NCBI GenBank assembly: GCA_023389315.1
Contig: JAEWEQ010000028.1
Span: 75,475-139,474, forward strand
From: Actinomycetes bacterium
Lineage (GTDB): Bacteria; Actinomycetota; Actinomycetes; Actinomycetales; Actinomycetaceae
Direction: 5' to 3'
DNA: 64,000 bases
Shown: piece by piece, positions 26,354-35,757 of the stretch
Layout: every line of letters begins with the position of its first letter
How positions within the stretch are numbered: the first letter of the stretch is position 1
The notes under the pieces: model-generated
Seen by the model: the letters and a program-made list of their open reading frames with translations, nothing else
Database searches by the model: none
Told to the model about the DNA's origin: nothing
Program-made: the position numbers and the translations under genes

Positions 26354-28435
26354 GTGGGATTGTTTTCGAACTGGCGCGACAAGGCCGCCGAACAAAGCGC
26401 TGAGGCGCCGGCGCAGCAAGCTGCTTCCAGTGACCAAGCTGTCACCACTTCCCACCCGACCTCCACCGAAGACCGTCCCTCTGGCGCGCGCGAGACCTCC
26501 AAAACTGCGGAAACTGTCGACACTGGCGGAATCGAAGAGGAGGCGAACACTGCGCTTTTGACCGATCCGCTGGTGGGAATGGTCATTGATGAGCGATACC
26601 GCATCGTGTCACTGCTGGCACGCGGGGGCATGGCCACGGTTTACACCGGGTACGACACCCGCCTAGAGCGCCCCGTCGCAGTCAAAGTAATGCACCCGCA
26701 TTTGGCGCAATCGGCTGACTACGTGCAACGCTTCCGCCGGGAAGCGCGCGCCGCCGCCCGCATCATCCACCCCTCCGTAGTGTCAGTATTCGACCAAGGT
26801 ATCGTCGGCGGCTCCGGCTACCTGGTGATGGAGTTGGTCTCGGGCACCAACTTGCGCCACCAACTCAACGCCGAGGGCGCCTTCACCGTCGAATACGCCC
26901 TGGAAGTAACCGAAGCCATCCTGCGGGCCCTGATCCAAGCTCACCGAAATGGCGTGGTCCACCGCGATATCAAACCCGAAAACGTGCTGGTACCTGAGGA
27001 AGGACCGGTGAAAGTGGTTGACTTCGGACTGGCGCGCGCCGCCTCCGACGTCTCCGCTGCCAGCACCGGGTCCGTCCTCGGAACGGTGGCGTATCTGGCT
27101 CCCGAACTGGTTTCCGATAGTGAACCAGATGGGCGCTGTGACCTGTATGCCCTGGGCATCATGCTGTACGAAATGCTCATCGGCCACACCCCCTACGAGG
27201 ATCGCAGCGCCATCCAAATCGCTTGGGCCCACGTGCACGAGGACGTTCCCGCCCCCTCGCGCCTGGAGAAGTGGCTACCCTCGGAGATCGACGACTACGT
27301 GTGTTCCCTGGCGGCACGCGAACCCGGCTCCCGCCCAGAAAGCGCCCAAGAGGCCCTGGAAGAACTCATCCAACTGCGGGTCCAGCTGCCCGAGACAATC
27401 TTGACCCAACGTGCCAAGGTCGAAAAGGCTGACCCCTCGGAGGCCTTCACCGCGCCGGTACACACCCACGGTCAAACCGTGGCGCTACCGATTCCTACCG
27501 GCGCCCGCACTCCGGTTAAAGCGCAGGGGGCGGAGAAGAAAACTCGCCGGCGCCGCCTACCGTTAATCCTCACCACCGTGGTGTTGCTGCTGGTAGTAGC
27601 CTCCGTCGGCTTCGGCTGGTGGTGGACCCAATACGGGCCGGGCGCCTACCTGAAAGTCCCGGACCTGGCGGGGAAGACCGAAACTGAAGCCGTCCAAACG
27701 CTGCAGGCACTGGAGCTGGAGAGTACGGTCAATAAAGACTTCTCTGATGACGTGCCCACCGGATTGGTGATTAAAACAGAGCCGGGCGCCGGCATGAAGG
27801 TCCACAAATCCGCGGCCGTGTCCATCTTGCTGTCGAAAGGCATCAAGATGGTGGAAGTACCCAACCTGGTTGCCAGTGACCAAGACGCCGCGCTGAAGGC
27901 CCTGCAAAATGCCGACCTTAAAGCGGGTGAGGTGAAGGACGAGTATTCCGAAACCATCGCCAAGGGGCAGGTGATATCGCAAAGCCTGGAGGCGGGGACC
28001 ACCATCCGACATGGCACCAGCGTGAACCTGGTGGTGTCTAAGGGCAGGGAGCCGCTGAAGGTGCCTAAAGTTGTGGGTCTAACCAACGAAGAGGCCCACG
28101 CCTTGCTCACCGATGCTGGTTTCGCGGTGCAGGTCACCGAAGAGTTCTCAGACGACATCGCCAAGGGCACGGTGATGTCCCAAGATCCTAAAGAAGCCGA
28201 GACTCGCTATCGCAACGACCCGATCGCCCTCGTAGTATCGAAGGGCCCAGAAGTGGTGGCAGTGCCCGACGTGGTGCGCATGAGTGAAGCCGACGCCGTG
28301 GCTACCTTGGAAGCGGCGGGGCTGAATGTGAAGATCACTCGCGTCTACGTGGTGTTCGGTAACGTCGCTATGACAGTGCCGGCAGCCGGCACCGAAGTTA
28401 AAGTCGGCTCCACCGTGGAAATCCGCCTGGTGTAG
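26354..28435 (+). CDS. pknL: PASTA-domain serine/threonine kinase (PknL type)
   Basis: Membrane kinase sensing cell-wall material. About 75 residues of disordered Ser/Thr-rich N-terminus precede the kinase domain (about 78-345): G-loop LLARGGMATVY, Lys111 in VAVKV, HRDIKPEN with catalytic Asp205, DFG at 223-225, activation loop near ASTGSVLGT. A basic RRRR stretch and one membrane segment (401-421) lead to four extracellular PASTA repeats (from about 432) ending at the C-terminus. I start at the GTG because of the leaderless promoter; the upstream 40 codons of open frame overlap the divergent gene's promoter. Likely phosphorylates the adjacent Rv2175c-like protein. Confidence 0.93.
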   Translation: MGLFSNWRDKAAEQSAEAPAQQAASSDQAVTTSHPTSTEDRPSGARETSKTAETVDTGGIEEEANTALLTDPLVGMVIDERYRIVSLLARGGMATVYTGYDTRLERPVAVKVMHPHLAQSADYVQRFRREARAAARIIHPSVVSVFDQGIVGGSGYLVMELVSGTNLRHQLNAEGAFTVEYALEVTEAILRALIQAHRNGVVHRDIKPENVLVPEEGPVKVVDFGLARAASDVSAASTGSVLGTVAYLAPELVSDSEPDGRCDLYALGIMLYEMLIGHTPYEDRSAIQIAWAHVHEDVPAPSRLEKWLPSEIDDYVCSLAAREPGSRPESAQEALEELIQLRVQLPETILTQRAKVEKADPSEAFTAPVHTHGQTVALPIPTGARTPVKAQGAEKKTRRRRLPLILTTVVLLLVVASVGFGWWWTQYGPGAYLKVPDLAGKTETEAVQTLQALELESTVNKDFSDDVPTGLVIKTEPGAGMKVHKSAAVSILLSKGIKMVEVPNLVASDQDAALKALQNADLKAGEVKDEYSETIAKGQVISQSLEAGTTIRHGTSVNLVVSKGREPLKVPKVVGLTNEEAHALLTDAGFAVQVTEEFSDDIAKGTVMSQDPKEAETRYRNDPIALVVSKGPEVVAVPDVVRMSEADAVATLEAAGLNVKITRVYVVFGNVAMTVPAAGTEVKVGSTVEIRLV

Positions 28436-28535
28436 GTGATTTAACCCGCCATTATTGGCGAGGACGGGCCGGCTTGGTGGTGCGCACCGCGCGGTCAGCG
28501 TGGACGCCATCTACTAGCCGGCTAGTTTTAGGACC

Positions 28536-28553
28536 TGCCGAGTCGGCATTTTT
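28536..28553 (+). terminator. Intrinsic terminator of pknL
   Basis: TGCCGAGTCGGCA followed by TTTTT, a short but classical hairpin plus T-run. It overlaps the stop codon of the convergent aroG gene. Confidence 0.7.
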
Positions 28554-29898
28554 AGGCGTTCGCGGCGCGCAGTAACCCACCCACTCGGAACGCCATTTCC
28601 AGTGACTGTTGGTGATTCAACCGCGGATCCACCAAGGTTTCGTAGCGCTGCGCTAACTCGCTCTCCCCCAGGTGTTCAGAGCCGCCAATCACCTCAGTGA
28701 CGTCATCACCGGTGAGTTCCATATGGATTCCACCGGGGGCAGTGCCAACCTGCTGGTGGCTGCGGAAGAAGCCTTCGACCTCGCGCATGATGGTTTCAAA
28801 ATCGCGGGTCTTCACCCCGGTAGCAGTTTGGATGGTGTTACCGTGCATCGGGTCACAAATCCACGTCACCGGACGCCCATCGGCCTGCACCGCCTCCAAC
28901 AGGGGTGGCAGCAGCTCATCCACCTGGTTGGCACCCATGCGGGTGATGAAGCTCAAACGTCCCGGCTCGCCCTCGGGATTTAGCCGATCCAACAACGCCA
29001 GCAGATCCGCAGGGGTAGCGGCCGGACCGATCTTCACGCCCACCGGGTTGCGTACCCCGGCGAGCAACTCCACGTGTGCCCCGTCGGCCTGGCGGGTACG
29101 CTCCCCTATCCACAGGAAGTGTCCGGAGGTGTTGTAAAGTTCTCCGCCGCGAGAATCCACCCGCGTCATGGCAGCTTCGTACTCCAACAGCAGCGCCTCG
29201 TGGGAGGCATATAGATCAACCACCCGCAGGGCATCAAAGTCCGCTCCGGCGGCTTCCATGAACTTAACCGCACGGTTGATCTCCTGCGCCAAGGCTTCGT
29301 AGCGGGCGTAGGCGGGGTTGGCGGTAAAACCGCGGTTCCATTCGTGGACCCGGCGCATATCGGCGTACCCACCCTTGGTGAAAGCGCGGATTAGATTCAA
29401 GGTGGAAGCCGAGTATTGATAAACCTCCAGTAGGCGGCGCGGGTCAGGCTCACGGCTGTGCGCAGTGAACTCGTGATCATTCACCGCGTCCCCGAAATAG
29501 GACGGCAGTTCCTGATCCCCGCGGACCTCAGTAGGAGCTGAACGCGGTTTTGCGAACTGCCCGGCGATGCGCCCCACCTTTACGATCGGCAACGACGCCC
29601 CGTAGGTGAGGACCACTGCCATCTGCAGCAGGGTTTGGATCTTCAAACGGATCTGGTCAGCGGTCGTAGAAGCGAAGGTTTCCGCACAGTCCCCACCCAT
29701 CAGGACGAAGGCTTCACCGCGCCCCGCCAAGGCCACCTGGTCACGCAGGGCGTCCACTTCACCAGCGAATACCAAGGGCGGGCGCTTGCGCAGGGCCTCG
29801 GAAACGGCCGCCACGTCCTCGCCATTGGCATAGGGAGGCTGGTGGTGTGCCTCGAATTCGCGCCAAGTATCCCACGGTAGTTGCTGGTCGATGATCAT
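28552..29898 (-). CDS. aroG: Class II 3-deoxy-7-phosphoheptulonate (DAHP) synthase
   Basis: First enzyme of the shikimate pathway, condensing phosphoenolpyruvate and erythrose 4-phosphate. The plant/mycobacterial class II type is shown by LMGGDCAETF, VGRIAGQFAKPRS, WIGERTRQ, KIGPAATP and WICDPMHGNT. I start at ATG 29898 (MIIDQQLPWDTW), giving the usual 448 residues with AGGG about 8 nt upstream; the frame is open 20 codons further but these are not conserved. Convergent with pknL, as in mycobacteria. The N-terminal extension present in M. tuberculosis AroG, which binds feedback inhibitors, is short here. Confidence 0.96.
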   Translation of the reverse strand: MIIDQQLPWDTWREFEAHHQPPYANGEDVAAVSEALRKRPPLVFAGEVDALRDQVALAGRGEAFVLMGGDCAETFASTTADQIRLKIQTLLQMAVVLTYGASLPIVKVGRIAGQFAKPRSAPTEVRGDQELPSYFGDAVNDHEFTAHSREPDPRRLLEVYQYSASTLNLIRAFTKGGYADMRRVHEWNRGFTANPAYARYEALAQEINRAVKFMEAAGADFDALRVVDLYASHEALLLEYEAAMTRVDSRGGELYNTSGHFLWIGERTRQADGAHVELLAGVRNPVGVKIGPAATPADLLALLDRLNPEGEPGRLSFITRMGANQVDELLPPLLEAVQADGRPVTWICDPMHGNTIQTATGVKTRDFETIMREVEGFFRSHQQVGTAPGGIHMELTGDDVTEVIGGSEHLGESELAQRYETLVDPRLNHQQSLEMAFRVGGLLRAANA

Positions 29899-29928
29899 GT
29901 AAATAACCCTATCGATTAGATAAGACTG

Positions 29929-29963
29929 GGGGCGTGCGTCCCAAGCTGTGGAACGCACGCCCC
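29929..29963 (-). terminator. Terminator after pfp
   Basis: GGGGCGTGCGT (29929-29939) pairs perfectly with ACGCACGCCCC (29953-29963), loop of 13 nt. It lies between the pfp stop and the aroG start, both on the minus strand. Confidence 0.75.
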
Positions 29964-29993
29964 TTTTGGTCTCAGTGGCGCTGCCAACTTAGC

Positions 29994-31214
29994 TTACAGG
30001 CGCGGGGAGGGAGAGATACCTTCCCCGATCTCAGCCATCATTTCCACGAACCAGTCGGTCTTGATATCGAACTTCTTGGCACCGGCGATGCGCTTGAAGC
30101 TGATGGCCTTCAGCTTATTCTCGTCCTCTTCGTCGTGTCCCACCACGCCGGATTCGCCGCGCAGGGCGCATTCCACCGCGTAGTCGGTCATGGACTTGAT
30201 CAGGCGCAGATCTTCGGCGTTGGCGGCGGCGGAGCGAGAGAAGTAGCCAGACTTTTGTACCATCACTTTTTCCGCACCGATACGTTCGGCGAACTGCTTA
30301 GCGAACCAAGCACCGGGGTTGATGGTGTCCAACTTCACGTGCCCGAAGGGGTCACGCTGCACTTCTTCACCGGCTTCTTCCATTTCACGCACGATTTCAA
30401 CTACGCCAGCACCTTCGGACAAGAAGATGTTCACGTTGCCGATTTCATCCATGATCGCCTTGAGGCGTTCAGCTTCCTTATCGATTTCCACGTCATCTTC
30501 GGGGATGTAGATGGCGTGAATGTCCCAACGTTCCTTGCTCAGCCCAAGTTCGGGAGCCCATTCCTGTTTCTTCCACCACTGGCGGTAGGCACGGGCGGCG
30601 GCGGCGGTAAGGTAGCCACAGTTACGGCCCATCACTTCGTGAATGATTAGCATCCGTGGGTTGGAGCGGTGCTCACCGATAATGTTTTGCGCGAACTCGG
30701 AGGCCTGTTCCGCGGCGGTCCAGGCGCCCAGGGACTGGCGGATCGGTACCACGTCATTATCAATGGTCTTAGGCAGGCCCACTACCGTGAGATGGTAGTC
30801 GTTTTCTTCCAGGTAGTGCGCCAAGTCAGCGGCGGTCGTGTTGGTGTCGTCACCACCGATGGTGTGCAGCACGTCAACCTTGTCGGCGCGCAGACGTTCG
30901 GCCGCGACCTTGAGCGGATCCTGTCCTTCTTTCACCAGGCCGCGCTTTACCAGGTCTTTCGCGTTGGTCAGTTTCACGCGGGAGTTACCGATGGGGGAAC
31001 CACCGAACTTGTGCAGCAACCCGGCCTTCTTGCGGGCGGCTTCATCGATGGTGATGTAGTTGCCGGTGAGCAACCCGTGGTAGCCGTGCTGGTAGGCGAT
31101 GATTTCGATCTGCGGGTCTAGCTCGTTGTAGCGCTCGATGAGTCCGCCTACTGCCGAGGACAAACAGGGGGCGAAGCCACCGGCCGTGAGGATAGCAACA
31201 CGCTGGATGGGCAT
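29994..31214 (-). CDS. pfp: Pyrophosphate-dependent 6-phosphofructokinase
   Basis: Glycolytic/gluconeogenic enzyme interconverting fructose 6-phosphate and fructose 1,6-bisphosphate. GGDDT (in HTIGGDDTNTTA) instead of the ATP-type GGDGS, together with PKTIDND, marks use of pyrophosphate and makes the reaction reversible. The 406-residue length fits the actinomycete PPi-PFK group. Substrate-binding motifs IIHEVMGRNCGY and the C-terminal VVGHDEED segment are present. AAAGG lies about 11 nt before the ATG. It is a single gene flanked by hairpins on both sides. Confidence 0.94.
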   Translation of the reverse strand: MPIQRVAILTAGGFAPCLSSAVGGLIERYNELDPQIEIIAYQHGYHGLLTGNYITIDEAARKKAGLLHKFGGSPIGNSRVKLTNAKDLVKRGLVKEGQDPLKVAAERLRADKVDVLHTIGGDDTNTTAADLAHYLEENDYHLTVVGLPKTIDNDVVPIRQSLGAWTAAEQASEFAQNIIGEHRSNPRMLIIHEVMGRNCGYLTAAAARAYRQWWKKQEWAPELGLSKERWDIHAIYIPEDDVEIDKEAERLKAIMDEIGNVNIFLSEGAGVVEIVREMEEAGEEVQRDPFGHVKLDTINPGAWFAKQFAERIGAEKVMVQKSGYFSRSAAANAEDLRLIKSMTDYAVECALRGESGVVGHDEEDENKLKAISFKRIAGAKKFDIKTDWFVEMMAEIGEGISPSPRL

Positions 31215-31272
31215 AGTTTATTAGCCTTTCAGTCGGGTACAGCAGGTGCGTAGGGCACCACCGTAGCCATTG

Positions 31273-31296
31273 TACCCGGGTGCGCGGACCCGGGTA
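31273..31296 (-). terminator. Terminator after plsC
   Basis: TACCCGGGT (31273-31281) pairs perfectly with ACCCGGGTA (31288-31296), loop GCGCGG, in the gap between plsC and pfp. Confidence 0.7.
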
Positions 31297-31331
31297 GTGA
31301 CCTCGGTCCTCAAAACCAGCCAGCCGAAGCG

Positions 31332-32243
31332 TTATTTCGAGGGCGGTAGCCCTTCTTCTTCAACCCGCTCAGCTTCCGCACTCTGGGCTGCTTCGCCACT
31401 GGACACGCCGGTTTCGGGGGCCGACTCACCGGCATCAGGGTTAGTAGATACGGCGGCACCGTCCTCGCCCTTATCGGCGTCTTCAGGTCCGGGCACTTCA
31501 ACTTCCGGGGCGGTGCGCCCACCGGGAGCTTTGGCGCCTCCGGGAACCGGTCCGGCGAATTTGCCTTCTTTCGCCAGCTGCGCTTTCACGTCAGCGGCGT
31601 ACAAGTCCACGTACTCTTGGCCCGATAGCAGCATCAGGTTGTACATGATTTCGTCGGTCACTGCGCGCAGGGTGTAGCGGTCGCGTGCCAGGCCGCGGTA
31701 GCGAGAAAAGTCCAGCGGCTCACCAATGACGATTCCCACGCGGTGTAGGTTGGGGATCTTTTGACCAATGGGCTGGGCAATGTTGGTCCCGATCATTGCC
31801 ACTGGGATCACCGGCGCACCCGATTCCAAGGCCAGGCGAGCTACGCCCACTTTGCCGCGGTACAGTCGCCCATCGGGGCTGCGAGTGCCTTCGGGGTAGA
31901 TGCCGAACAGCTCCCCTTCTTGCAGGCGCGCCAAGCCGGTACGCAAGGCCGCGTCAGCGGCTTTACCGGAGGAGCGGTCCACCGGGATGGTACCCACAGC
32001 GCGCATGAACTTTGCGGTGAGCTTCCCTTTGAAACCGGTGCCGGTGAAGTAGTCAGACTTACCTAGGAACACCACTTCCCGATCAATCATCAGGGGGAGG
32101 AAAACTGAGTCGAACACAGCCATGTGGTTCGATGCCAAGATCGCGGGCCCCGTGGTGGGAATGTTTTCCTTACCGCGGATCCACGGCCGGTAGATGGCCT
32201 TGAGGAAGGGTCCCGCACCGTTCTTCAGAACCTGATAGAGCAC
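31332..32243 (-). CDS. plsC: 1-acyl-sn-glycerol-3-phosphate acyltransferase
   Basis: Adds the second acyl chain to lysophosphatidic acid in phospholipid synthesis; membrane associated. Family blocks: NHMAVFD (catalytic His and Asp of NHxxxxD), YPEGTRSPDG (phosphate-binding EGTR) and PVIPVAMIGT. The catalytic domain fills residues 1-230; a 70-residue Pro/Glu/Ala-rich acidic tail follows, absent from many relatives. Start is GTG 32243, with AGGAGG 8 nt upstream. The Rv2182c homologue lies at the same relative place after aroG in M. tuberculosis. Confidence 0.92.
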   Translation of the reverse strand: MLYQVLKNGAGPFLKAIYRPWIRGKENIPTTGPAILASNHMAVFDSVFLPLMIDREVVFLGKSDYFTGTGFKGKLTAKFMRAVGTIPVDRSSGKAADAALRTGLARLQEGELFGIYPEGTRSPDGRLYRGKVGVARLALESGAPVIPVAMIGTNIAQPIGQKIPNLHRVGIVIGEPLDFSRYRGLARDRYTLRAVTDEIMYNLMLLSGQEYVDLYAADVKAQLAKEGKFAGPVPGGAKAPGGRTAPEVEVPGPEDADKGEDGAAVSTNPDAGESAPETGVSSGEAAQSAEAERVEEEGLPPSK

Positions 32244-32415
32244 CGGTGTAACCTCCTAGGGACGGTATTGAGTCACTAACTTGTCAGTCTAGTGGTCTAA
32301 GCTGCAATATATCGACGCATTGGCCGTGAGTTCGACGGACGTATGGCTATTGCGTGTGCACGTGTGTCAACACGCGCTTATCCAGTCACATTGCCACAAC
32401 CGGGAGAAGACCGCC

Positions 32416-34125
32416 ATGCCAAGCGCCAAAGACCTGCCTCCCGTGGCAGGGCCGCACCCTTTGGCACAGCGCACTTTCGTGGTGGTTGACGTGGAGACCA
32501 CCGGGTTGCGCAGCAGCGATGCGATTACCGAGGTCGGGGCGGTGCGAATTGTTAACGGTCGCGTTACGGATTCCTTCACTCAGTTAGTGAACCCCGGCCG
32601 CCCCATCCCCCCAGCTGTCACTTCCCTCACGGGTATTACTGACTCCCTGGTAGCTAGCGCTCCCCCCATTGACCAGGTGATGAACGAATTCCTCCACTGG
32701 GCGCGCCTCGATTCCGCCATTTTGGTTGCGCATAACTCGGCTTTCGACGTGGGATTCCTAACGCGCGCCTGCCGCGCTCACGCTCTGCCTTGGCCCACGG
32801 TTTCCGTACTTGACACGCTGTCCATGGCCCGCACCCACTTGCCCCGCCCACTCGTGTCTAACCACCGCTTGCCGACACTGGCGAATTTTTTCCGGGTAAT
32901 AGTCCCCCAAGCGCACCGTGCTTTGGCCGATGCCTACACCTGCGCGGCGGTGTTCACCGCCCTCGCTGATCGCCTGCGGATCGAAGCGGCCAGTCAGGGA
33001 CAAGATTTCACTTTCGCTGACTTGCAGGTAGCTGCTGCCCCCGTCCCCTACGAATACCGCCACCAGTTGGCACTCACCCGCAACTTGCCTCCCACGCCGG
33101 GGGTATACACCTTCTATTCGAAGTCAGGCGTCCCCCTCTACGTTGGGTCCGCCACCCACCTGCGCAACCGGGTGAGATCCTATTTCGGGGCCAGTGAATC
33201 ACGCGAACGCATACGCCGCATGCTCAAAGAGGTCAGCCATATCGAGGCAGAGCCAACCGCCACGGTTTTAGAAGCACGCGTGCTCGAGTTGCAGGCCATC
33301 CGCTCGCGCCACCCGGTGTTGAATCGCTCTTCCCGGCACCAAGAAGACACCGTGTGGCTGGTCGCAGGCGACGACGGCTTACAAACTACCCATCGGGTGG
33401 ACCGGGCCGACGCGGGCCAAGCTTTGGGACCGTTTCGCCGCAGTGCGGCGGCTCTACGGGCCCGGGCCGCCATTGCTTTGGCGCTGGGTGCCGATGAGTT
33501 CGAAGCTCAGCATTTCGCGCCCCGCAACCTGCAGTTACCGGCCGCTGCAGCGCGCCAAGCTTTAAGTGCCGCGGACGATTTTGTGCCCACCCGCCTACAC
33601 GAGGTGATGGCCAACCATGCGCGCGCCCACCGTTTTGAAGCCGCCCAACGGGTAAAGAAACTGCTCGGTTCCTACCAGCAGGGGGTTAGGCGGCAGTTGG
33701 CGACCGCGCGGGTCGGCACGGCGTCTTTGGTGATATGGGCTCGCCCCCTTCACGAGGACGTTCCCGGCGCTCCGACGGACCGCTGGCGGATGCATTTGGC
33801 GCGGTTTGGGCAGCTGCTGGCCACCGAAGTGGATGTGCCGTTCCACGATTTAGAGGCCAGGGGGATAGCGCTGCGCGAGCGTGCCCAAACCCCAGTCGTC
33901 CTCGGCAAGTTGGATTCGAGGGAAGTTAGCGGCAACTACTTGGGGCAGTGTACTTGGGAGGAAGTTCGCGAACTAACCCGGGATCTTAGCTGTCCGGATG
34001 TGCGCCTACTGGCGTGGGAAGGACCGCTGCCGTGGGCTTGTCAGGTGGGCGCCGCCAGCTTCCACGCCGCCCCGGTGGCACCGAGTTCGGAGCCAGCGCC
34101 AAGGCTGGAAATCAACTGGCAATAG
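32416..34125 (+). CDS. DEDD exonuclease fused to UvrC-like GIY-YIG domain (Rv2191-like)
   Basis: A 569-residue DNA-processing protein. Residues about 20-185 form a DnaQ-type 3'-5' exonuclease: DVETTG (Exo I), VAHNSAFDVGF (Exo II) and HRALADAYT (Exo III). A GIY-YIG nuclease domain follows (TPGVYTFY ... PLYVGSATHLRNRVRSY, then an ARVLELQ glutamate). The last ~300 residues are UvrC-like in predicted pattern but without recognisable catalytic motifs. I chose ATG 32416, with GGGAGAAG 7 nt upstream, over an open frame from 32320. Known in many actinobacteria and suspected to act in DNA repair; the activity is not proven. Confidence 0.9.
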   Translation: MPSAKDLPPVAGPHPLAQRTFVVVDVETTGLRSSDAITEVGAVRIVNGRVTDSFTQLVNPGRPIPPAVTSLTGITDSLVASAPPIDQVMNEFLHWARLDSAILVAHNSAFDVGFLTRACRAHALPWPTVSVLDTLSMARTHLPRPLVSNHRLPTLANFFRVIVPQAHRALADAYTCAAVFTALADRLRIEAASQGQDFTFADLQVAAAPVPYEYRHQLALTRNLPPTPGVYTFYSKSGVPLYVGSATHLRNRVRSYFGASESRERIRRMLKEVSHIEAEPTATVLEARVLELQAIRSRHPVLNRSSRHQEDTVWLVAGDDGLQTTHRVDRADAGQALGPFRRSAAALRARAAIALALGADEFEAQHFAPRNLQLPAAAARQALSAADDFVPTRLHEVMANHARAHRFEAAQRVKKLLGSYQQGVRRQLATARVGTASLVIWARPLHEDVPGAPTDRWRMHLARFGQLLATEVDVPFHDLEARGIALRERAQTPVVLGKLDSREVSGNYLGQCTWEEVRELTRDLSCPDVRLLAWEGPLPWACQVGAASFHAAPVAPSSEPAPRLEINWQ

Positions 34126-34126
34126 C

Positions 34127-34166
34127 AAAGCGGGTGGAAGTCCACCTGGGAACTCCCACCCGCTTT
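34127..34166. terminator. Bidirectional terminator
   Basis: AAAGCGGGTGG (34127-34137) pairs with CCACCCGCTTT (34156-34166) between two convergent genes, flanked by A/T-rich ends on both sides. Confidence 0.8.
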
Positions 34167-34175
34167 AATTTCGGC

Positions 34176-34571
34176 TTATTTCTTGCCCAGCAATCCGGCC
34201 AAGGCTTGGCGAAGTTCAATCGGATCCAGCGGGGTGTTCAGCACCGTTTGCGTCCCGGCGAAGCGTGCCAACCACTCATCTTGCGGGCGCGCAATCAGCA
34301 CCAGGGCGGGAGGCACGTGCTCGAACTCAACGTGGAGACGACGCAGCACCGCCATGCCGCCTTCCTTCTGGGTCTCCCCATCCATCACCAGCGCGTCGAT
34401 GTGGTTGTCGGCGAACTTGGTGACAGCGCCTTCAGCTGTGGCAGCTTCGATCCACTCCACCGGCTTCATATCTGCGGCGGGGCGCACGCCTACCGCGTCC
34501 ATCACGGCACGCCGGGTATCGACGTTGTCGGAGTACAGTAAGACGGTTACGTGGTCACGCTGCTCACTCAT
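34176..34571 (-). CDS. Stand-alone response-regulator receiver protein (Rv3143-like)
   Basis: A 131-residue single receiver domain with no output domain. The phosphoacceptor Asp is in ALVMDGET, the conserved Lys/Thr side is weak (VLNTPLDPIELRQAL keeps the PxD-P turn but has Thr where Lys is usual), and the acidic pocket near residue 15 reads YSDN. The missing conserved Lys may mean altered or absent phosphorylation control. AAGGA lies 6 nt before the ATG. No histidine kinase is near; such orphan receivers are common in actinobacteria and may work by protein contact. Confidence 0.78.
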   Translation of the reverse strand: MSEQRDHVTVLLYSDNVDTRRAVMDAVGVRPAADMKPVEWIEAATAEGAVTKFADNHIDALVMDGETQKEGGMAVLRRLHVEFEHVPPALVLIARPQDEWLARFAGTQTVLNTPLDPIELRQALAGLLGKK

Positions 34572-34624
34572 AGGATTTCCTTATCTGCTCAGGGCGCGAG
34601 GGGGCTAAGTCGCATTCGGCTTTC

Positions 34625-34630
34625 ATTCTA
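34625..34630 (-). promoter_or_regulatory. -10 box TAGAAT for the receiver gene
   Basis: On the minus strand TAGAAT is preceded by TGAAAA/GTGAAA at 17-18 bp. The predicted start gives a leader of about 45 nt with a normal ribosome site. Confidence 0.5.
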
Positions 34631-34689
34631 GCGCCCAACTACTGCGATTTTCACACGCTCCGCACCGGTAAAGTCAGCTTGCGTCGGGT

Positions 34690-35673
34690 TTACTTCGCGG
34701 TCTTAGTGGAAGCCTTCGCTACCAGGTCAATCACGGAGATCACCGCTGGGGTGTCCCCCTGTTTGGGCACCATTACCAGCAGGCGCGACCCCATGTGGTG
34801 GCCCGCCAGGTTGAAAGTGTCGCCGATAGGGGTTTGGCTTGGGACCGCAATACCTTGCTTCCAACTAGACTCCGCCGGCTGCGTGGAAGGCACCGGGCTG
34901 GAGACCATGTGCACCAGGACGTAATCTTCCTTCTGCAGTACCTCACCCTTGCCTTCAGAAATGGCGATGGTGGTGAGCTTGTCCGGCATCTGCACGTCCT
35001 CGCCCACCGTCAGCTGCGGTTCGGCTCCCAGTTCACCTTCCACCTTCACGCCCGCGGGTAGGGAGGCATTTTGGTCGGTGGCGTCTTTTAGGGCGCTCAG
35101 GTCTTGCGGGTCGGCGCGGTCCACGATGTCAACCACGAACACTAGGGAGGAGTTTGCCGGGATCGATCCTTGGTCTTGGCTGCCGTATCCCCACTCCGGT
35201 GGGATTACCAGTTGCACGCGATCCCCCACGTGCTGGCCCGCTAGACCGTACTTCCAGCCTTTGATGAGGCTGTTGAGGGAAAACAGTACCGGGTCGGGAG
35301 CATCCGGGTTGCTGCGTTTGAAGGAGGAGTCGAATTCTTTGCCGTCCCACAGGGCACCGGCGTAGTGGATTAGCACCACGTCGTCGGCTTTAACTTCCTC
35401 CCCGCTTCCGGGTTGGAGAGTTTTAGCGATGATTTCTTTTGGTGCCTCGCCGCTGCCGGCACCGATGGTGGCGGATACGGCAAACTCGCCGGTCACTTCC
35501 GGCAAGGCGCCATCATAGTTGCGGTTCACGTTCGGGGTTTCTTCCGCGCTGGCGCTAGCTGTGGCCGAGGGCGTGGCGCTACTTTCTTCGGTGTTCTTCC
35601 CTTGGGAGCACCCGGCCAGGGTGAGGGCGAACAGGGCGGTAGCAGCCACCAGGGCGCGAGGATGCAGTTTCAT
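34690..35673 (-). CDS. FKBP-type peptidyl-prolyl isomerase lipoprotein, two FKBP-like halves
   Basis: Exported protein-folding helper. A lipoprotein signal (hydrophobic stretch, then LAGC with Cys22) anchors it outside the membrane, followed by a Ser/Thr/Glu-rich linker. The first FKBP domain (about 75-190) has VLIHYAGALWDGKEFDSS, PVLFSLNSLIKGWKYGL and the VIPPEWGYG motif. A second FKBP-like region (about 215-320) keeps the strand pattern (DYVLVHMVSS ... FNLAGHHMGSRLLVMVP) but lacks the active-site aromatic motif, so it is probably inactive or a substrate-binding module. GGAAAA upstream is the only ribosome-site candidate. Confidence 0.9.
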   Translation of the reverse strand: MKLHPRALVAATALFALTLAGCSQGKNTEESSATPSATASASAEETPNVNRNYDGALPEVTGEFAVSATIGAGSGEAPKEIIAKTLQPGSGEEVKADDVVLIHYAGALWDGKEFDSSFKRSNPDAPDPVLFSLNSLIKGWKYGLAGQHVGDRVQLVIPPEWGYGSQDQGSIPANSSLVFVVDIVDRADPQDLSALKDATDQNASLPAGVKVEGELGAEPQLTVGEDVQMPDKLTTIAISEGKGEVLQKEDYVLVHMVSSPVPSTQPAESSWKQGIAVPSQTPIGDTFNLAGHHMGSRLLVMVPKQGDTPAVISVIDLVAKASTKTAK

Positions 35674-35757
35674 TCGATTCAGTTTTCCTACGGCAGTTTC
35701 GAGTATTAGCTTCGGGGCGTCCCGGTGTCCGCTTTCAGATCCGGGGGCGCGGGTCTG

